A DNA stretch of 64,000 nt. Source: Exobacillus caeni (GTDB lineage: Bacteria; Bacillota; Bacilli; Bacillales; Guptibacillaceae). Positions 7,449 to 16,860 of this stretch are shown here, piece by piece. The stretch's first letter is position 1. Each line of letters opens with the position of its first letter. The notes under the pieces were generated by a model. That model ran no database searches. It had not been told where the DNA came from and was given only the letters and a program-made list of their open reading frames with translations. Both the position numbers and the translations under genes were made by a program. The stretch lies in assembly GCF_005747095.1 (NCBI RefSeq), contig NZ_SWLG01000007.1:62001-126000 (forward strand), in the 5' to 3' direction.

Positions 7449-7868
7449 TTATTCTTCCACACCCCTGGGAAGTCGTTCATTAACAATTCCTACCCATCCT
7501 TTTGCCATTTGGTCATGAATAACAGCGCTTTTCTGATTAGGTTTAGGGAGAATTGTTTCCGGGGATTGCCAGCCTCCATGAATTAGTGTAAACTCTGTTT
7601 TTTCGTCCAACTCTTTTAAAAGAAAAGAAACCACCCAGCCATCTGTATCCCATGAAAAGGAGATTTTGTTCGGTTCATCAACCTCCAGTACCTTGCATGG
7701 AGATGGACCGAACGGTGATTGCAAATGAAATTCATGTCCAACTTGCGGTTTAAAATCATTGGGCATGAACCATGAGCTAATCCCTTCAGACGTCGATACT
7801 GTTTTCCAAACTTCTTGTATGGGTGCTTTCAGAATCACTGTTTGCTTAATATCTTTTAACGGTTCCAT
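7449..7868 (-). CDS. SRPBCC / AHSA1-like domain protein
   Basis: Protein of 139 residues with the START/Bet v1-like pattern: [28 protein letters not shown] at the N-terminus, [22 protein letters not shown] in the middle and FTLIHGGWQ near residue 95, ending in a long C-terminal helix. These proteins bind a hydrophobic ligand in a deep cavity; in Bacillus, homologues are often annotated as Hsp90 ATPase activator-like. No specific ligand is inferable. It has its own terminator and an AGGAGAAGGA site before the start. Confidence 0.82.
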   Translation of the reverse strand: MEPLKDIKQTVILKAPIQEVWKTVSTSEGISSWFMPNDFKPQVGHEFHLQSPFGPSPCKVLEVDEPNKISFSWDTDGWVVSFLLKELDEKTEFTLIHGGWQSPETILPKPNQKSAVIHDQMAKGWVGIVNERLPRGVEE

Positions 7869-7923
7869 AAATCCTTCTCCTTTTTGGTATAAATCTTAGT
7901 TAACCATAAGCGAATGGTTATTG

Positions 7924-8498
7924 TTAACAACTTATTTTACACCATTCTGTCTCACCCGGAAAATCTTCTCTTGATAACTCCTTATCAGTAATAAGTTGTC
8001 TATATGAAGTAATTGTCCCATCGTGGGAAACGATGTATATTCTCTTTAAATCTTGTTCTTTACACCATTCCAGGAAGTTTATTGCTAAAAGTTTAAATTC
8101 TTTTTCAGGCATCATATTTATCCCAGTGTTCCATAATTCGGTCGAGGAATCAACATCGATTATGAAACCCGGGAAATCTTCTTCAATCACGGCCACAGGC
8201 AATATTTTATCGCGTGGGAGGATTTTCCATTCAGGGTTCGCGGAAACATTCTAGGGGCTACTAACGGACTAACGATTTTCTTGCATTTCGTATTATCCGT
8301 CCAAATTGCTGCGGTTTGCAAAGTCCTTCTAACAGGGCTGAAAACCACCATATCTGTTTCTTTTAGAGGAAACTTTTCTATTAGCGCTTTAGCTTGCGTA
8401 ATCCTGTTCCTGGTTAACTCAGGGTCTGTAATATGTAAGCTTTCAGGTGTGTTTATGGTATGTTCGCACTGCCCATGCCTGATAAATAAGAAATCCAA
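7924..8498 (-). pseudogene. Histidine phosphatase family protein, frameshifted
   Basis: The gene starts at 8498 with the phosphatase signature FIRHGQCEH and runs in frame to LVAPRMFPR, with FSPVRRTLQTA as the second conserved block. The next frame then continues directly as NPEWKILPRDKILP and ends at 7924, with the third block YIVSHDGTI near the C-terminus. One missing base in CGCGAACCC near 8240 (CGCGAAACCC would restore it) separates the two halves. Rejoined, the protein has about 190 residues and all catalytic residues. It may be a real loss or an assembly indel; the other apparent frameshift in this window is also a single-base deletion. Confidence 0.75.
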
Positions 8499-8535
8499 CC
8501 TTCATAACCCTCCCTGTACTTTTTACTTACAGATT

Positions 8536-9162
8536 TTATATTGTTTGCATTTCCTTGTTAAACTTAGCCAGGTTTTGTGTAGAAAGAGCCTTTGTTATTA
8601 ACTCCCTGTCATAACCATTAGTCTTTAAAGCATTTAAAATTGCTTCAACACGGTCTCCCCGTTTTCGTCTAAGATTCGATTCTAACTGGATTTCAAGTGG
8701 AACAGCAGGAATGGTATATTCCCCAGCCTTTACTTCTTTAAAGTGGCTCCATATATACTGACCTCCCTCCCATATTCCATCGCCTGTCAAAGAGTCAGGA
8801 ATTCCAGCCGCGTTTGAAATATGGACAACTTCCACATCACAGCCGTTTATATTCCACCTCGCTTTGGACCAGGAAAAGCCTGACGGAAATGTTTGATGGA
8901 AGACAGCCTCTCCCTTAGTAGAGTACCAATCGTTACTGTTCGTTTGATTATCTTGATTTGGCAGGGAAAACTCGCTTAGCAGCTCTGCAAATCGTGAAAC
9001 ATCCTCTTTACGCTTGACATAAATGTCTACATCTCCTGGATCCATTTCGCATCCCTGCAAAACTGATCCCGCTGAGCCGACTAACATCCATTCTATGTTT
9101 TCATCCGATCGAAAATATCTGTGACAAACGATACCTAATGCACTTCTCCAGCCTTGATCCAT
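8536..9162 (-). CDS. Nucleotidyltransferase-fold protein
   Basis: Protein of 208 residues with the nucleotidyltransferase signature LVGSAGSVLQG (27-37) followed by D44-V-D46, the two metal-binding carboxylates. The C-terminal half is helical, with SNLRRKRGDRVEAILNAL. Similar small proteins are annotated as nucleotidyltransferase or as relatives of aminoglycoside adenylyltransferases, but nothing here specifies an antibiotic substrate. It precedes the broken phosphatase gene on the same strand, 37 bases apart, so the two may be co-transcribed. Confidence 0.72.
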   Translation of the reverse strand: MDQGWRSALGIVCHRYFRSDENIEWMLVGSAGSVLQGCEMDPGDVDIYVKRKEDVSRFAELLSEFSLPNQDNQTNSNDWYSTKGEAVFHQTFPSGFSWSKARWNINGCDVEVVHISNAAGIPDSLTGDGIWEGGQYIWSHFKEVKAGEYTIPAVPLEIQLESNLRRKRGDRVEAILNALKTNGYDRELITKALSTQNLAKFNKEMQTI

Positions 9163-9273
9163 TTGTGATCACCTCGGTTAATAAGATTCCCTAACAATCT
9201 CCTGTTCTCCTTCAACACCGTAAAAAAAGACGACAACTCCTTCAGTTAGGAATTGCCGCCAGAATCTGAACTT

Positions 9274-10194
9274 TTACTTAACCACAGTTTTCACTTTTAA
9301 GTATTCTACTACAATCCGCTTAAAATGATCTGCATCTTCATAATGAGGGGTATGCCCGCAGTTTTCAAAGTGATAGATCGTGCCGTTCTCTGCGTCTTTC
9401 TCGAACGCTTCGATGTGTTTTTCGCAAGTAGCCGCATCATGGTCAGAGGTCATCAGCATCATCGGGTTCTTCACTTTTGAAAGCAACGGGAGCAATGACT
9501 CAAAAAGTTTCCCCTCTTCGCGAAGGATGTTGTAATGGATTTCTGATCTGTCATAAAATTCTTCCCACTCTTCATCAGTGTAGGCAGAATAATAGTCTGT
9601 CGGATTATCATTATTATAACGGTAGATTTCCATTCTGTTTTCCCCGAGCTCATCGCTAAGATCCATGTACTCTTCTGTGAGTTGTTGAATTGTTTTATCA
9701 GGATTAGCTGTCAGTGCAAGACACCTTTCCGCAAGCTCTTCCTGTCCATATTTCTTTGCAACCTTTGCAGTTTTCTTTAAAAGAAATCTTGAGGTTAACT
9801 CAAAATCAAACGTCGGACACTCAAAGATCACTCTATCGATGGAATCGGGATATGTTGCTGCATATAGCAAGGATAAATAACCTCCAAATGAATGGCCGAT
9901 CAAAGACCACATTTCAAGGTTAAAATATTTTCGAAGTGCTTCGCAATCTTCCACAAGGTCCATTAAGCCGAATGCTTCACCTTCTTCTATGGCCTCAGAA
10001 CGGCAAACACCTCTCTGATCAATCGCGATTACAAACAAGTCATCTTTCAATCTATTTTTCTGGTGGTATGTAAAATCAAAACAGCTTTCCCCGGGCCCTC
10101 CATGCAAATAAAGCACTGGCGGATTTTTTTCTGAACCATAGACTTCCACATAAAGATTTTTGCCTCTTACATTTACTAGCTTTCCATCCATCAT
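9274..10194 (-). CDS. Alpha/beta hydrolase (proline iminopeptidase-like)
   Basis: Protein of 306 residues. HGGPG at 31-35 forms the oxyanion hole typical of the S33 peptidase group, the nucleophile is S102 in GHSFGG, the acid is probably the aspartate in MLMTSDHD and the base the histidine in ENCGHTPHYE near the C-terminus. A lid of about 100 residues lies between core strands 6 and 7. The family includes proline iminopeptidases and other aminopeptidases, but also esterases, so the substrate is uncertain. It has no signal peptide and acts in the cytosol. The epimerase gene upstream is 22 bases away, suggesting an operon. Confidence 0.83.
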   Translation of the reverse strand: MMDGKLVNVRGKNLYVEVYGSEKNPPVLYLHGGPGESCFDFTYHQKNRLKDDLFVIAIDQRGVCRSEAIEEGEAFGLMDLVEDCEALRKYFNLEMWSLIGHSFGGYLSLLYAATYPDSIDRVIFECPTFDFELTSRFLLKKTAKVAKKYGQEELAERCLALTANPDKTIQQLTEEYMDLSDELGENRMEIYRYNNDNPTDYYSAYTDEEWEEFYDRSEIHYNILREEGKLFESLLPLLSKVKNPMMLMTSDHDAATCEKHIEAFEKDAENGTIYHFENCGHTPHYEDADHFKRIVVEYLKVKTVVK

Positions 10195-10216
10195 TTAATA
10201 TTCCCCTTTTTATTTT

Positions 10217-11104
10217 TTACGTTACGATTTGCTGAAGCGCTTTGTCTATGGTGCCGTATTTGAAAGTAAAGCCTTCTCTTTCTAACCTTTCCGGGATTAC
10301 CCATCGGCTTTTCAAAATTAATTCTGTCTCAGTCCTGATGAAGAATGCTCCTAGCTCAAGCATCCATGCAGGTGACGGCAGGCCAATTTTTCTGTTAAGA
10401 GAGTTCCGAAGATGTTCCATCAGTTCACGGTTTGTTATCGGATTTATCGCAGAGCAATTGAACACTCCACTAAGCTCTTCTCTATCTTTTAAGAAGAGTA
10501 CAATATTGAACAAATCCTCTATATGGATCCAACTAAACTTCTGGTCGCCTGAGCCCTGGACACCTCCCAGGCCAAACTTCACCAGGTTTTTGTACGGCGT
10601 CATTACGCCTCCCTCATCACCGAGAACAATGGCTATCCTGAGTGCTGCCTGTCTCGTTTGAAGAAGGTTAAAGTTGAAAAAGGAGCGCTCCCATTCTTTA
10701 GCTACATCAACAGAGAATCCTGTTCCGATTTCACCGTCCATCTCTGTCATAGGCCTGTCTTCCGCATGCCGGTAAATCGTTGCTGTACTGGAATTAATCC
10801 ATAGGCCTAGCGGGTTATGGCATTCCTTTATCGCATTCCCCAGGATTTCAGTTGTCTCTGTTCTAGATTGGAGTATTTCTTTTTTGTTCTCAGCATTATA
10901 GCGGCAGTTAACAGATTTCCCAGCAAGGTTGATCAACATTTCTGCATTTTCCAGAGCCTTTATGATCTCTGGCTGATTATCCCATGTGATATGGGGAGGC
11001 TTTCTTGAGATGATCTTTACTTCATAACCAAGACTTCTAAGTTTTTCTTTAAAATAGTTCCCAATAAAGCCAGTTCCGCCGGCAAGGACTACTTTCTTTT
11101 CCAC
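10217..11104 (-). CDS. TIGR01777-type NAD(P)-dependent epimerase
   Basis: Protein of 295 residues of the extended SDR group. The Rossmann motif GGTGFIG is at residues 9-15, and the second block is the characteristic NSSTATIYRHAEDRPMTE. The C-terminal domain contains SWIHIEDLFNIVLFL and NREL-MEHL, followed by the DUF1731-type tail with LELGAFFIRTETELILKSRWVIPERL. B. subtilis YfhF is the familiar relative. The physiological substrate is not established for this group. ATG at 11104 is preceded by GAGGTGATAC. Confidence 0.87.
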   Translation of the reverse strand: MEKKVVLAGGTGFIGNYFKEKLRSLGYEVKIISRKPPHITWDNQPEIIKALENAEMLINLAGKSVNCRYNAENKKEILQSRTETTEILGNAIKECHNPLGLWINSSTATIYRHAEDRPMTEMDGEIGTGFSVDVAKEWERSFFNFNLLQTRQAALRIAIVLGDEGGVMTPYKNLVKFGLGGVQGSGDQKFSWIHIEDLFNIVLFLKDREELSGVFNCSAINPITNRELMEHLRNSLNRKIGLPSPAWMLELGAFFIRTETELILKSRWVIPERLEREGFTFKYGTIDKALQQIVT

Positions 11105-11367
11105 CGTATCACCTCAATTTCTGTTTTTCACCAAAGAAAAAGCTTATTCCATTACTGAAAGTTCCTTTATTGTGAAATGATTCACATACTTATATTTTAA
11201 CAAAGTTTTCCTATTAATTCATTACTAAAAAAAAAAGGAATATCAAACTCAACAAATGAAAGGTGTTACTGAGGATTCTGTAAATGAAGAAAAGAACATG
11301 GCGAGTTATGAGAGGAGATGGGAAGATGACCGCATATAGCGGCATCTTCTGGTCCCCCTCTCCATAC

Positions 11368-11724
11368 TTACTGGGACTCACTATTATTTGCTACCTCTTT
11401 TTTTGTTTCGATTATTAGGCCAATCAATAAAATAACCGAGCACAATATCAGGTACATGTATGGGGTTTTTTCTTGCCCCTCAATAACATAGAAGTTAAGA
11501 AATAAAACTACCATCCAGAAACCTGCGATTCCTATCATTCCTCTTAACCAGATTGCTTTGACAAATTGTTTGATGAAACTAAGAAAGAACACAAAGAAAG
11601 CAGTGGAAAAAAATAAGGCAATAATTCCAGAGTATGATCGATTAATGATAACAGACATGATAAATAACAATGATAGGTAAACGATATTGCTGTCGGAAAG
11701 ATAAACTTGCTTGAATTTCTTCAT
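11368..11724 (-). CDS. Membrane protein of unknown function, 118 residues
   Basis: Four predicted membrane helices (about 13-30, 33-52, 63-80, 88-106) with a short positively charged start and a KKEVANNSESQ tail. No family recognised. A strong imperfect hairpin (GAAGATG-CCGC against GCGG-CATCTTC, about 11320-11350) lies just after the stop but lacks a T-run. Confidence 0.6.
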   Translation of the reverse strand: MKKFKQVYLSDSNIVYLSLLFIMSVIINRSYSGIIALFFSTAFFVFFLSFIKQFVKAIWLRGMIGIAGFWMVVLFLNFYVIEGQEKTPYMYLILCSVILLIGLIIETKKEVANNSESQ

Positions 11725-11790
11725 CCTATATCCCCTGCCGTTCCTGGATAATGTTCAACATCGTTTGGCCTATATAATAAAACAGGTGAT

Positions 11791-11822
11791 TGGTACATTC
11801 GCTATTTTCATGAAAACTCCTC
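11791..11822. repeat. Partial copy of the CGCTATTTTCATGAAAA element
   Basis: CGCTATTTTCATGAAAA at 11800-11816 is identical to 17 bases beginning inside the first 21-nt element at 21277-21297 and running past it. The flanks also show weak similarity (GGTACATT against AGGTCTTTTGTTC). It lies in a gap between two minus-strand genes. Confidence 0.5.
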
Positions 11823-11881
11823 TCATAAACACTCCCGTTCAGCTATTTAATTTGGTATGTACTCGAGACGATAAAGCTCGA

Positions 11882-12289
11882 CTATTTTAGCTTTTCCCTT
11901 TTGTTCTCCGGCTGCTTCAGCCAGTAACGAAAGCCTTTTCCAGCAAGAGGCTCGTCATTATACCGTGGGATGATGTGGAAGTGGCTGTGAAAGATAAATT
12001 GGTTCGAAACTTCTCCAACATTCCAGCCAAGCGTGTAACCATCGGGAGAGAACTTTTCATCCAGATATTCTTTTGCTTTTTGCAAGAGCTCATATGTATC
12101 GTTCCATTCTTCCCTTGTTAATTCGAACGCGTTTGCATGATGTTTTTTAGGAACAATAACGCCGCATCCTTCCAGTACATCCTGTTGATCGTTATGCTGT
12201 AAAAAATAGCAGCTTTCATTTTCAAAGACAATATTTTGTTCCGGGTCTTGATGGGGGTTGCAAAAAGGGCAACTTTCTTCGTATGCCAT
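11882..12289 (-). CDS. HIT family protein (second)
   Basis: Protein of 135 residues with the triad H101-x-H103-x-H105 in HSHFHIIPRY and a zinc-type pair C7/C10 in SCPFCNP near the start. It is clearly a different subgroup from the HIT protein at 191-619; the C-terminus FRYWLKQPENKREKLK is specific. Nucleotide phosphoramidate or dinucleotide hydrolysis is the family role; the real substrate is unknown. It lies downstream of ger operon 1, beyond a set of competing hairpins. Confidence 0.87.
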   Translation of the reverse strand: MAYEESCPFCNPHQDPEQNIVFENESCYFLQHNDQQDVLEGCGVIVPKKHHANAFELTREEWNDTYELLQKAKEYLDEKFSPDGYTLGWNVGEVSNQFIFHSHFHIIPRYNDEPLAGKGFRYWLKQPENKREKLK

Positions 12290-12366
12290 GTAAAAACTCC
12301 CTTCACATTTAAAATTATTCTGATTTTATCATCCTTTACGTTTCCAAAGGTTTAAAGTTTCAACAA

Positions 12367-12466
12367 AAAAACAGCCGGACTAGTATCAAAGGGCCGTTTT
12401 GAAGTGCAGCTAATGATTGGCAAGGCACGCTAACCCCTCAGTTTTGGCACTTCAAAACCAAAACTG
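12367..12466 (-). ncRNA. Attenuator-like hairpin cluster between gerC1 and HIT gene
   Basis: Three stems lie in 100 bases. Stem A: GTTTTGAAGTGC (12396-12407) with GCACTTCAAAAC (12447-12458), 12 perfect pairs. Stem B: CAGTTTTGG (12439-12447) with CCAAAACTG (12458-12466), which shares bases with A and cannot form together with it. Stem C: AAAACGGCC with GGCTGTTTT (12400-12367, minus sense), followed by TTTTTTTG, is a terminator. It may simply end the ger transcript, or attenuate the HIT gene downstream. Confidence 0.45.
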
Positions 12467-12567
12467 CAATTAGTGGAGGAACAACCTATAAATTTTCTTT
12501 CACCAAAAACAAAGCCTTTGCTGTTTATTAGTTTGCTCCGGCGCTTCAAATACTTGACGTGGCTGTT

Positions 12568-13758
12568 TTAATCCCTCATGTATATTGATTTCATATCCCA
12601 TATATTTGTTCTGGTCTTCAGTTTATAATTGTAAGTGGAATGCAACTTCACTTTCACCCGAATATTTCTTATTGAATTCTCATCAAGATAAAAAGGTTCT
12701 AATTGATGTCTCTCTCTAAAAGCTAGATACTCATTTTTGTTGTTCCTAAACCATTTCGTACCTATTCTTAATACATCAGTTTTAATAGCCAGCCCTTCTT
12801 TAAAGGTACCATCAATTTCTTCCTTGATCGTTTTTTCCAGGTCTTCTTGAATCTTTGATTCTGATACTTTTTGAAGACTTTCTAAAATATCTGCTTCTCC
12901 TTTAATGAACAGATCAAAGACCGGCTTGTCTTTATTTTTTCTCACTTTAACTTTAAGATCTGAAGTAGTGATTTTTACAACAGTATGCGGTTTTTCTTTG
13001 TCTCCGAGTGTATAAGTATTTTCCATCTCCTCTTTTTCACTCCATCTGATCCCTTTAATACTTCGAATAGATTTATAGCCAGTGAATCCCTGGTCTTCAT
13101 AAAAATAAGCTCCTTTTATCGTTAAACCCGGATATTTTGAACGGTTCTTTTCCCAGCTTTTTTTAACTCCGATCGCGGGAATATAGGATGCTCCCACCGG
13201 TTCATAAAATCGTGATATAAATTCTCTGTAAGGAATATGTTTAAGATAATTTTCTGTTTCCTCTCCTAATGGCTTTAATAAAATCGAATAATTGGGAGGA
13301 AAATCAAAAAGGGCACGTGTTGAAAAAATGTCTTCGATGGAAGAATCTGTACCGAAAAGATAATCAGATTGACGGAAGAAATCTAATCTTCCAATATCCC
13401 CGAGGACATCGGACAACTTCGTTTGTAATACTTTTTCTGAAAACAAAAAGGTTTTAACATGTTTTAAGTACAGCTTTGGCTGGGTGGATTTTTGTAAGCC
13501 AGATATTGCTTCGCTTACAGTGTGTCCCTTGGCTTTACCAATCCAGATCGGAACAGACTGTGATTGTTTCTGCCCTTCCTGTTTTGCTACTCCTGAAAAA
13601 TCAAGGGCCATCGTGTAGATTAAATACTGTTTTGCTTCTTCATCATAATCAACTCCGATTGCAACGACATAGGTCAACTCTTGAATGTTCTCAGCTCCAC
13701 CGCAGCTACTTAGAATAAACAACAACATAACCAACACAATTATCCTTAACTTCCGCAT
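12568..13758 (-). CDS. Spore germination lipoprotein, Ger(x)C family (ger operon 1)
   Basis: Protein of 396 residues started at ATG 13758 (AAGGAGAAAT precedes it; the longer frame has no support). Lipobox ILSSC within the first 20 residues; LTYVVAIGVDYDEE follows, the usual GerC start. The C-terminal domain ends in EYLAFRERHQLEPFY and DENSIRNIRVKVKLHSTYNYKLK. GerC subunits are anchored by lipid to the outer face of the inner spore membrane and are required, with A and B subunits, for germinant response. It is the last of three genes in the order B-A-C; its reading frame begins 1 base after the gerA stop. Confidence 0.88.
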   Translation of the reverse strand: MRKLRIIVLVMLLFILSSCGGAENIQELTYVVAIGVDYDEEAKQYLIYTMALDFSGVAKQEGQKQSQSVPIWIGKAKGHTVSEAISGLQKSTQPKLYLKHVKTFLFSEKVLQTKLSDVLGDIGRLDFFRQSDYLFGTDSSIEDIFSTRALFDFPPNYSILLKPLGEETENYLKHIPYREFISRFYEPVGASYIPAIGVKKSWEKNRSKYPGLTIKGAYFYEDQGFTGYKSIRSIKGIRWSEKEEMENTYTLGDKEKPHTVVKITTSDLKVKVRKNKDKPVFDLFIKGEADILESLQKVSESKIQEDLEKTIKEEIDGTFKEGLAIKTDVLRIGTKWFRNNKNEYLAFRERHQLEPFYLDENSIRNIRVKVKLHSTYNYKLKTRTNIWDMKSIYMRD

Positions 13759-13759
13759 A

Positions 13760-15256
13760 CTATTTCTCCTTACGAGTAGTGTCATCTGGCTGCAATGTTG
13801 GATCTCTTCCGGAAAGAGAGTTCCATGGCATCCTAAAAACAGTTTTAGCTAACTTAGACAGCCTGAAGGGATCGGAAAAACCTAAGTAAGGAATTCCAAA
13901 CGAAGTCAGGCTGGAAAAATAGGCTATCGTCAAAAGTACTCCCAACACGACTCCAAAAATCCCAAAAAACGTGCCTAAAAACAAGATGAAAATTCGTAAG
14001 AGGGTTGCAGTGCCACTAAGAGCAGGATTTACAAGCGTATACCCACTCACAAAGACAATCCCTCCAACTACAAGCATAGAGGGTGAGGTCAACCCTGACC
14101 TAATAGCTGCATCCCCAACAATCAATCCGCCAAGAACAGATACGGTCTGTCCGACAGACCGTGGCAGCCTCATCCCAGCCTCATGGAACAGTTCAAATAA
14201 AAACAACATAATGAACATTTCCATCGAAGTAGACAGGGGGATGCCGATCCGGGAAACACTGATGGTCGCGACCAACAGAAAAGGGATTTGGTCAACGTTA
14301 TGGGAAGTCAACGCAACCCAAAACCCGGGTAATAGAATAGATATAAAGAGTGATACTAAACGAAGTATTCTTTCGAAGGAGACATATAAATAATTTTGAT
14401 TTAAATCTTCGGGTGATTTAATGAGATTTACGAGATGCACAGGGGCGATCGAAACCATCGGCTGACCATCGATTATCAGGGCAAATCTTCCCTGATTTAA
14501 AGCTTCAAGAACAAAGTCTGGCCTTCCCGAGTTATCTGAGGTAGAAGTTAACGCATGCGGCTGATCGGAAAGTAACTTGTCTATCTGCTGGACACTGCTG
14601 ACGATATCGACATCCAGCTTATCTATCTTCTTTTTAACTGTCTTTAACAGGTCTTTGTTTATAATATCTTCCACATATAACAAGGCCATCGTCGTATTAC
14701 TTCTTTTACCGACAATATACTTTTCCACTCTTAACTGGTTCGATTTAAAACGCTTTCGAATAAGGGCAATATTGGTGTTTAGATCTTCAACAAATCCATC
14801 CCTCGGCCCTCTGATTGACGGCTCTATTGCCGATTCTTCCGGATTTCGGCCAGGTATTTTTGTTACGTTAACTGCAAAAATTTTTCCTGCTGCAAATAGT
14901 AAGGTATATCCAGAAAGAAGATGATACTGCAATTCAGATGATTTCTTATCAGTCAGTTCTTTCGTTAGAAATTCTTCCTCCAAACACTTTGTAATTTCTT
15001 CACACTGCAATTCAGCTTTATCTAACTTCGGTAAAATGATCTTGTCGATATAATTAACGTTCACAAGGCTTTCTATATATGAAACGCCAATTGAGCTTTG
15101 TTTCAGTTTTTTTATCGTGAATATAATGTCTGAGCAATTATTAAACTCGAGCTTAAGCTGTTCGAACATAGATAGAACTTCGTTTTCGGCCACCCCGTTA
15201 TTCTTATGAGCCTTCAACCCCAGTTTGTTTACTTTGTGTTTTCTCAAGTCTGTCAT
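13760..15256 (-). CDS. Spore germination protein, GerA family (ger operon 1)
   Basis: Protein of 498 residues. Soluble N-terminal domain to about 290, with the family hallmark EESAIEPSIRGPRDGFVEDLNTN, then five hydrophobic segments; FLLVATISVSRIGIPLS and GMRLPRSVGQTVSVLGGLIVGDAAIRSGL are the conserved membrane blocks. A subunits form the oligomeric channel of the receptor that opens on germinant binding. The start at 15256 overlaps the end of the gerB gene (15204) by about 50 bases, so the two are translationally coupled. The specific germinant cannot be inferred. Confidence 0.92.
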   Translation of the reverse strand: MTDLRKHKVNKLGLKAHKNNGVAENEVLSMFEQLKLEFNNCSDIIFTIKKLKQSSIGVSYIESLVNVNYIDKIILPKLDKAELQCEEITKCLEEEFLTKELTDKKSSELQYHLLSGYTLLFAAGKIFAVNVTKIPGRNPEESAIEPSIRGPRDGFVEDLNTNIALIRKRFKSNQLRVEKYIVGKRSNTTMALLYVEDIINKDLLKTVKKKIDKLDVDIVSSVQQIDKLLSDQPHALTSTSDNSGRPDFVLEALNQGRFALIIDGQPMVSIAPVHLVNLIKSPEDLNQNYLYVSFERILRLVSLFISILLPGFWVALTSHNVDQIPFLLVATISVSRIGIPLSTSMEMFIMLFLFELFHEAGMRLPRSVGQTVSVLGGLIVGDAAIRSGLTSPSMLVVGGIVFVSGYTLVNPALSGTATLLRIFILFLGTFFGIFGVVLGVLLTIAYFSSLTSFGIPYLGFSDPFRLSKLAKTVFRMPWNSLSGRDPTLQPDDTTRKEK

Positions 15257-16322
15257 AACTCCTCTTTTTCTTTATTAATACGAGTACAAACAAAAGGATC
15301 ATAACTGCTAAAACCGTTATTAGGCTTACTGGTAGAAAATAAACATACAGAAATTTGTTGAGATCATAAGTATTAAATTGTAGAAAAGTTAATCCGTAGA
15401 TAACTAAATATAAAACAGGAAGTAAAAATCTACTCTTCCCCCTCTTAAAAAAATGATTAATGATATACATGAACAATCCTATTCTAAAAAAAGCACCGCT
15501 GATCCACTGGAACATCGCAAGAAAATCCATCCTTGAGATAAACTCGCCTATTTTTAACAACTTCCATTCCTCATATGCTGGAAAACTTAAATTCCGTGCT
15601 TCTACTGGTCCAAATTCCATTATTGCACCTGTTAAAGGACCTAATATTAAGACAGTTAACACCACGCCGAGCAGGGCAATTTGTTTTAATTTAACTTTCG
15701 CTTTAATACAGTGTTGAAGCAAGATGATGACATAGATTTCTGTTAAACCGGATAGTGAATAAGCAATGCCTTTTAAGAACGGCGTATATCCATTCAGGAA
15801 CACAGGGAATAAATATTCTAATTCTTTTTGGTTTGTGTTAACACCCATTATAAAAAATCCAAGCAACACGACCATCGGAAGCACTATGGTTGACATGACC
15901 GCTAGTTCCTTAAGCTTTCTGGTCGAAATCCAATAGCATGAAATAACCAGGATCGCAGAGATAATCGGATTAGGTATTCTAGGAAGATAATATATCCCTG
16001 CCCAAATGGAGGTGTCGATGAGGGTCAGTGCTGCATGGATAAATAATATGATCAACAATGGAACGATAATAATCCCCGCTGCGAAAGCGCCGTACTTTTC
16101 CTTTAACCATGCAGAGATATTCTCCTGTCTTGTATTGTGTGCAATGTAATAAACAATCAAAAGAAATATCGAATATGGGATGACAGAGACTATGACACTC
16201 AGCCAGGAATCTCTGGCAGCTGACTCCAATAACATCGGAATAATAGTGACATGGTTAAACAATCCTGTTGATAATACCAGGATAAAAAAAACTTCTTTTG
16301 TGTGTAAGGCATTATAATTCAA
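15204..16322 (-). CDS. Germinant receptor permease, GerB family (ger operon 1)
   Basis: Protein of 372 residues with ten predicted membrane helices, of the APC-type spore germination permease family (endospore germination permease). The N-terminus (KEVFFILVLSTGLFNHVTIIPMLLESAARDSWLS) matches GerB, and the tail is basic. GerB subunits bind amino acid or nucleoside germinants in a transporter-like pocket. It is the first gene of the operon. A sigma-G promoter is expected upstream; CATATATA near 16355-16362 could be its -10 but the -35 is poor. Confidence 0.9.
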   Translation of the reverse strand: MNYNALHTKEVFFILVLSTGLFNHVTIIPMLLESAARDSWLSVIVSVIPYSIFLLIVYYIAHNTRQENISAWLKEKYGAFAAGIIIVPLLIILFIHAALTLIDTSIWAGIYYLPRIPNPIISAILVISCYWISTRKLKELAVMSTIVLPMVVLLGFFIMGVNTNQKELEYLFPVFLNGYTPFLKGIAYSLSGLTEIYVIILLQHCIKAKVKLKQIALLGVVLTVLILGPLTGAIMEFGPVEARNLSFPAYEEWKLLKIGEFISRMDFLAMFQWISGAFFRIGLFMYIINHFFKRGKSRFLLPVLYLVIYGLTFLQFNTYDLNKFLYVYFLPVSLITVLAVMILLFVLVLIKKKRSYDRLEKTQSKQTGVEGS

Positions 16323-16497
16323 ACTATACTCACCAACCAGGGAATTAAGTTATATATGTATATCTTTTACCGACATTTATCTTTTATTCTTTAATGCTTC
16401 CGTTTAAAACTAATTTCCGTAGTTAATGTTCGTCCTGGGCACGCCTTCAATAAGAAAGGTGCGGTCTCCTGCCTGGAGAAACGCACCTATAACTAAA

Positions 16498-16860
16498 TTA
16501 TAAAAACCTGTTCCCAATTTCATATCCTAAGAATGCAAGAGAGATACCGCCAGCATAAGTGACTGTGGTATATAAAATAAAATCTCTTCTATACTTTTTT
16601 AAATGAATTTGTATCATCTCTAGTTTTAGAGTGGAAAATGTTGTGAATGCTCCCATAAACCCGGTTCCGAAAAGTAAAGCGATCATTTCATCAGATTTCG
16701 CCCCGGTTATAATCCCTAATAGGAATGACCCTAACAAATTTACAATAAGTGTTCCAATAGGCAGAGAATAAGAGGCTTTGTTTAAAGATTTGCTAAGAGC
16801 AAACCGGGAAATCGCTCCGGCAAAACCGCCAATACCGACTAATACTAAGTGAATAAACAT
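16498..16860 (-). CDS. crcB: Fluoride channel subunit CrcB/Fluc (second)
   Basis: Protein of 120 residues with four membrane helices. Fluc signatures are present: GFAGAISRF at the start, [10 protein letters not shown] in helix 2 (pore asparagine) and [12 protein letters not shown], the phenylalanine-box segment, near residues 70-81. Its ATG overlaps the stop of the upstream crcB gene (TAATG). Paired crcB genes in Firmicutes make heterodimeric antiparallel channels. It exports fluoride from the cytoplasm passively. It is controlled by the same riboswitch as its partner. Confidence 0.92.
   Translation of the reverse strand: MFIHLVLVGIGGFAGAISRFALSKSLNKASYSLPIGTLIVNLLGSFLLGIITGAKSDEMIALLFGTGFMGAFTTFSTLKLEMIQIHLKKYRRDFILYTTVTYAGGISLAFLGYEIGNRFL

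Noticed and set aside
11320-11350. Hairpin after the 118-residue membrane protein as terminator
   Set aside because: The stem is strong but no T-run follows on either strand.
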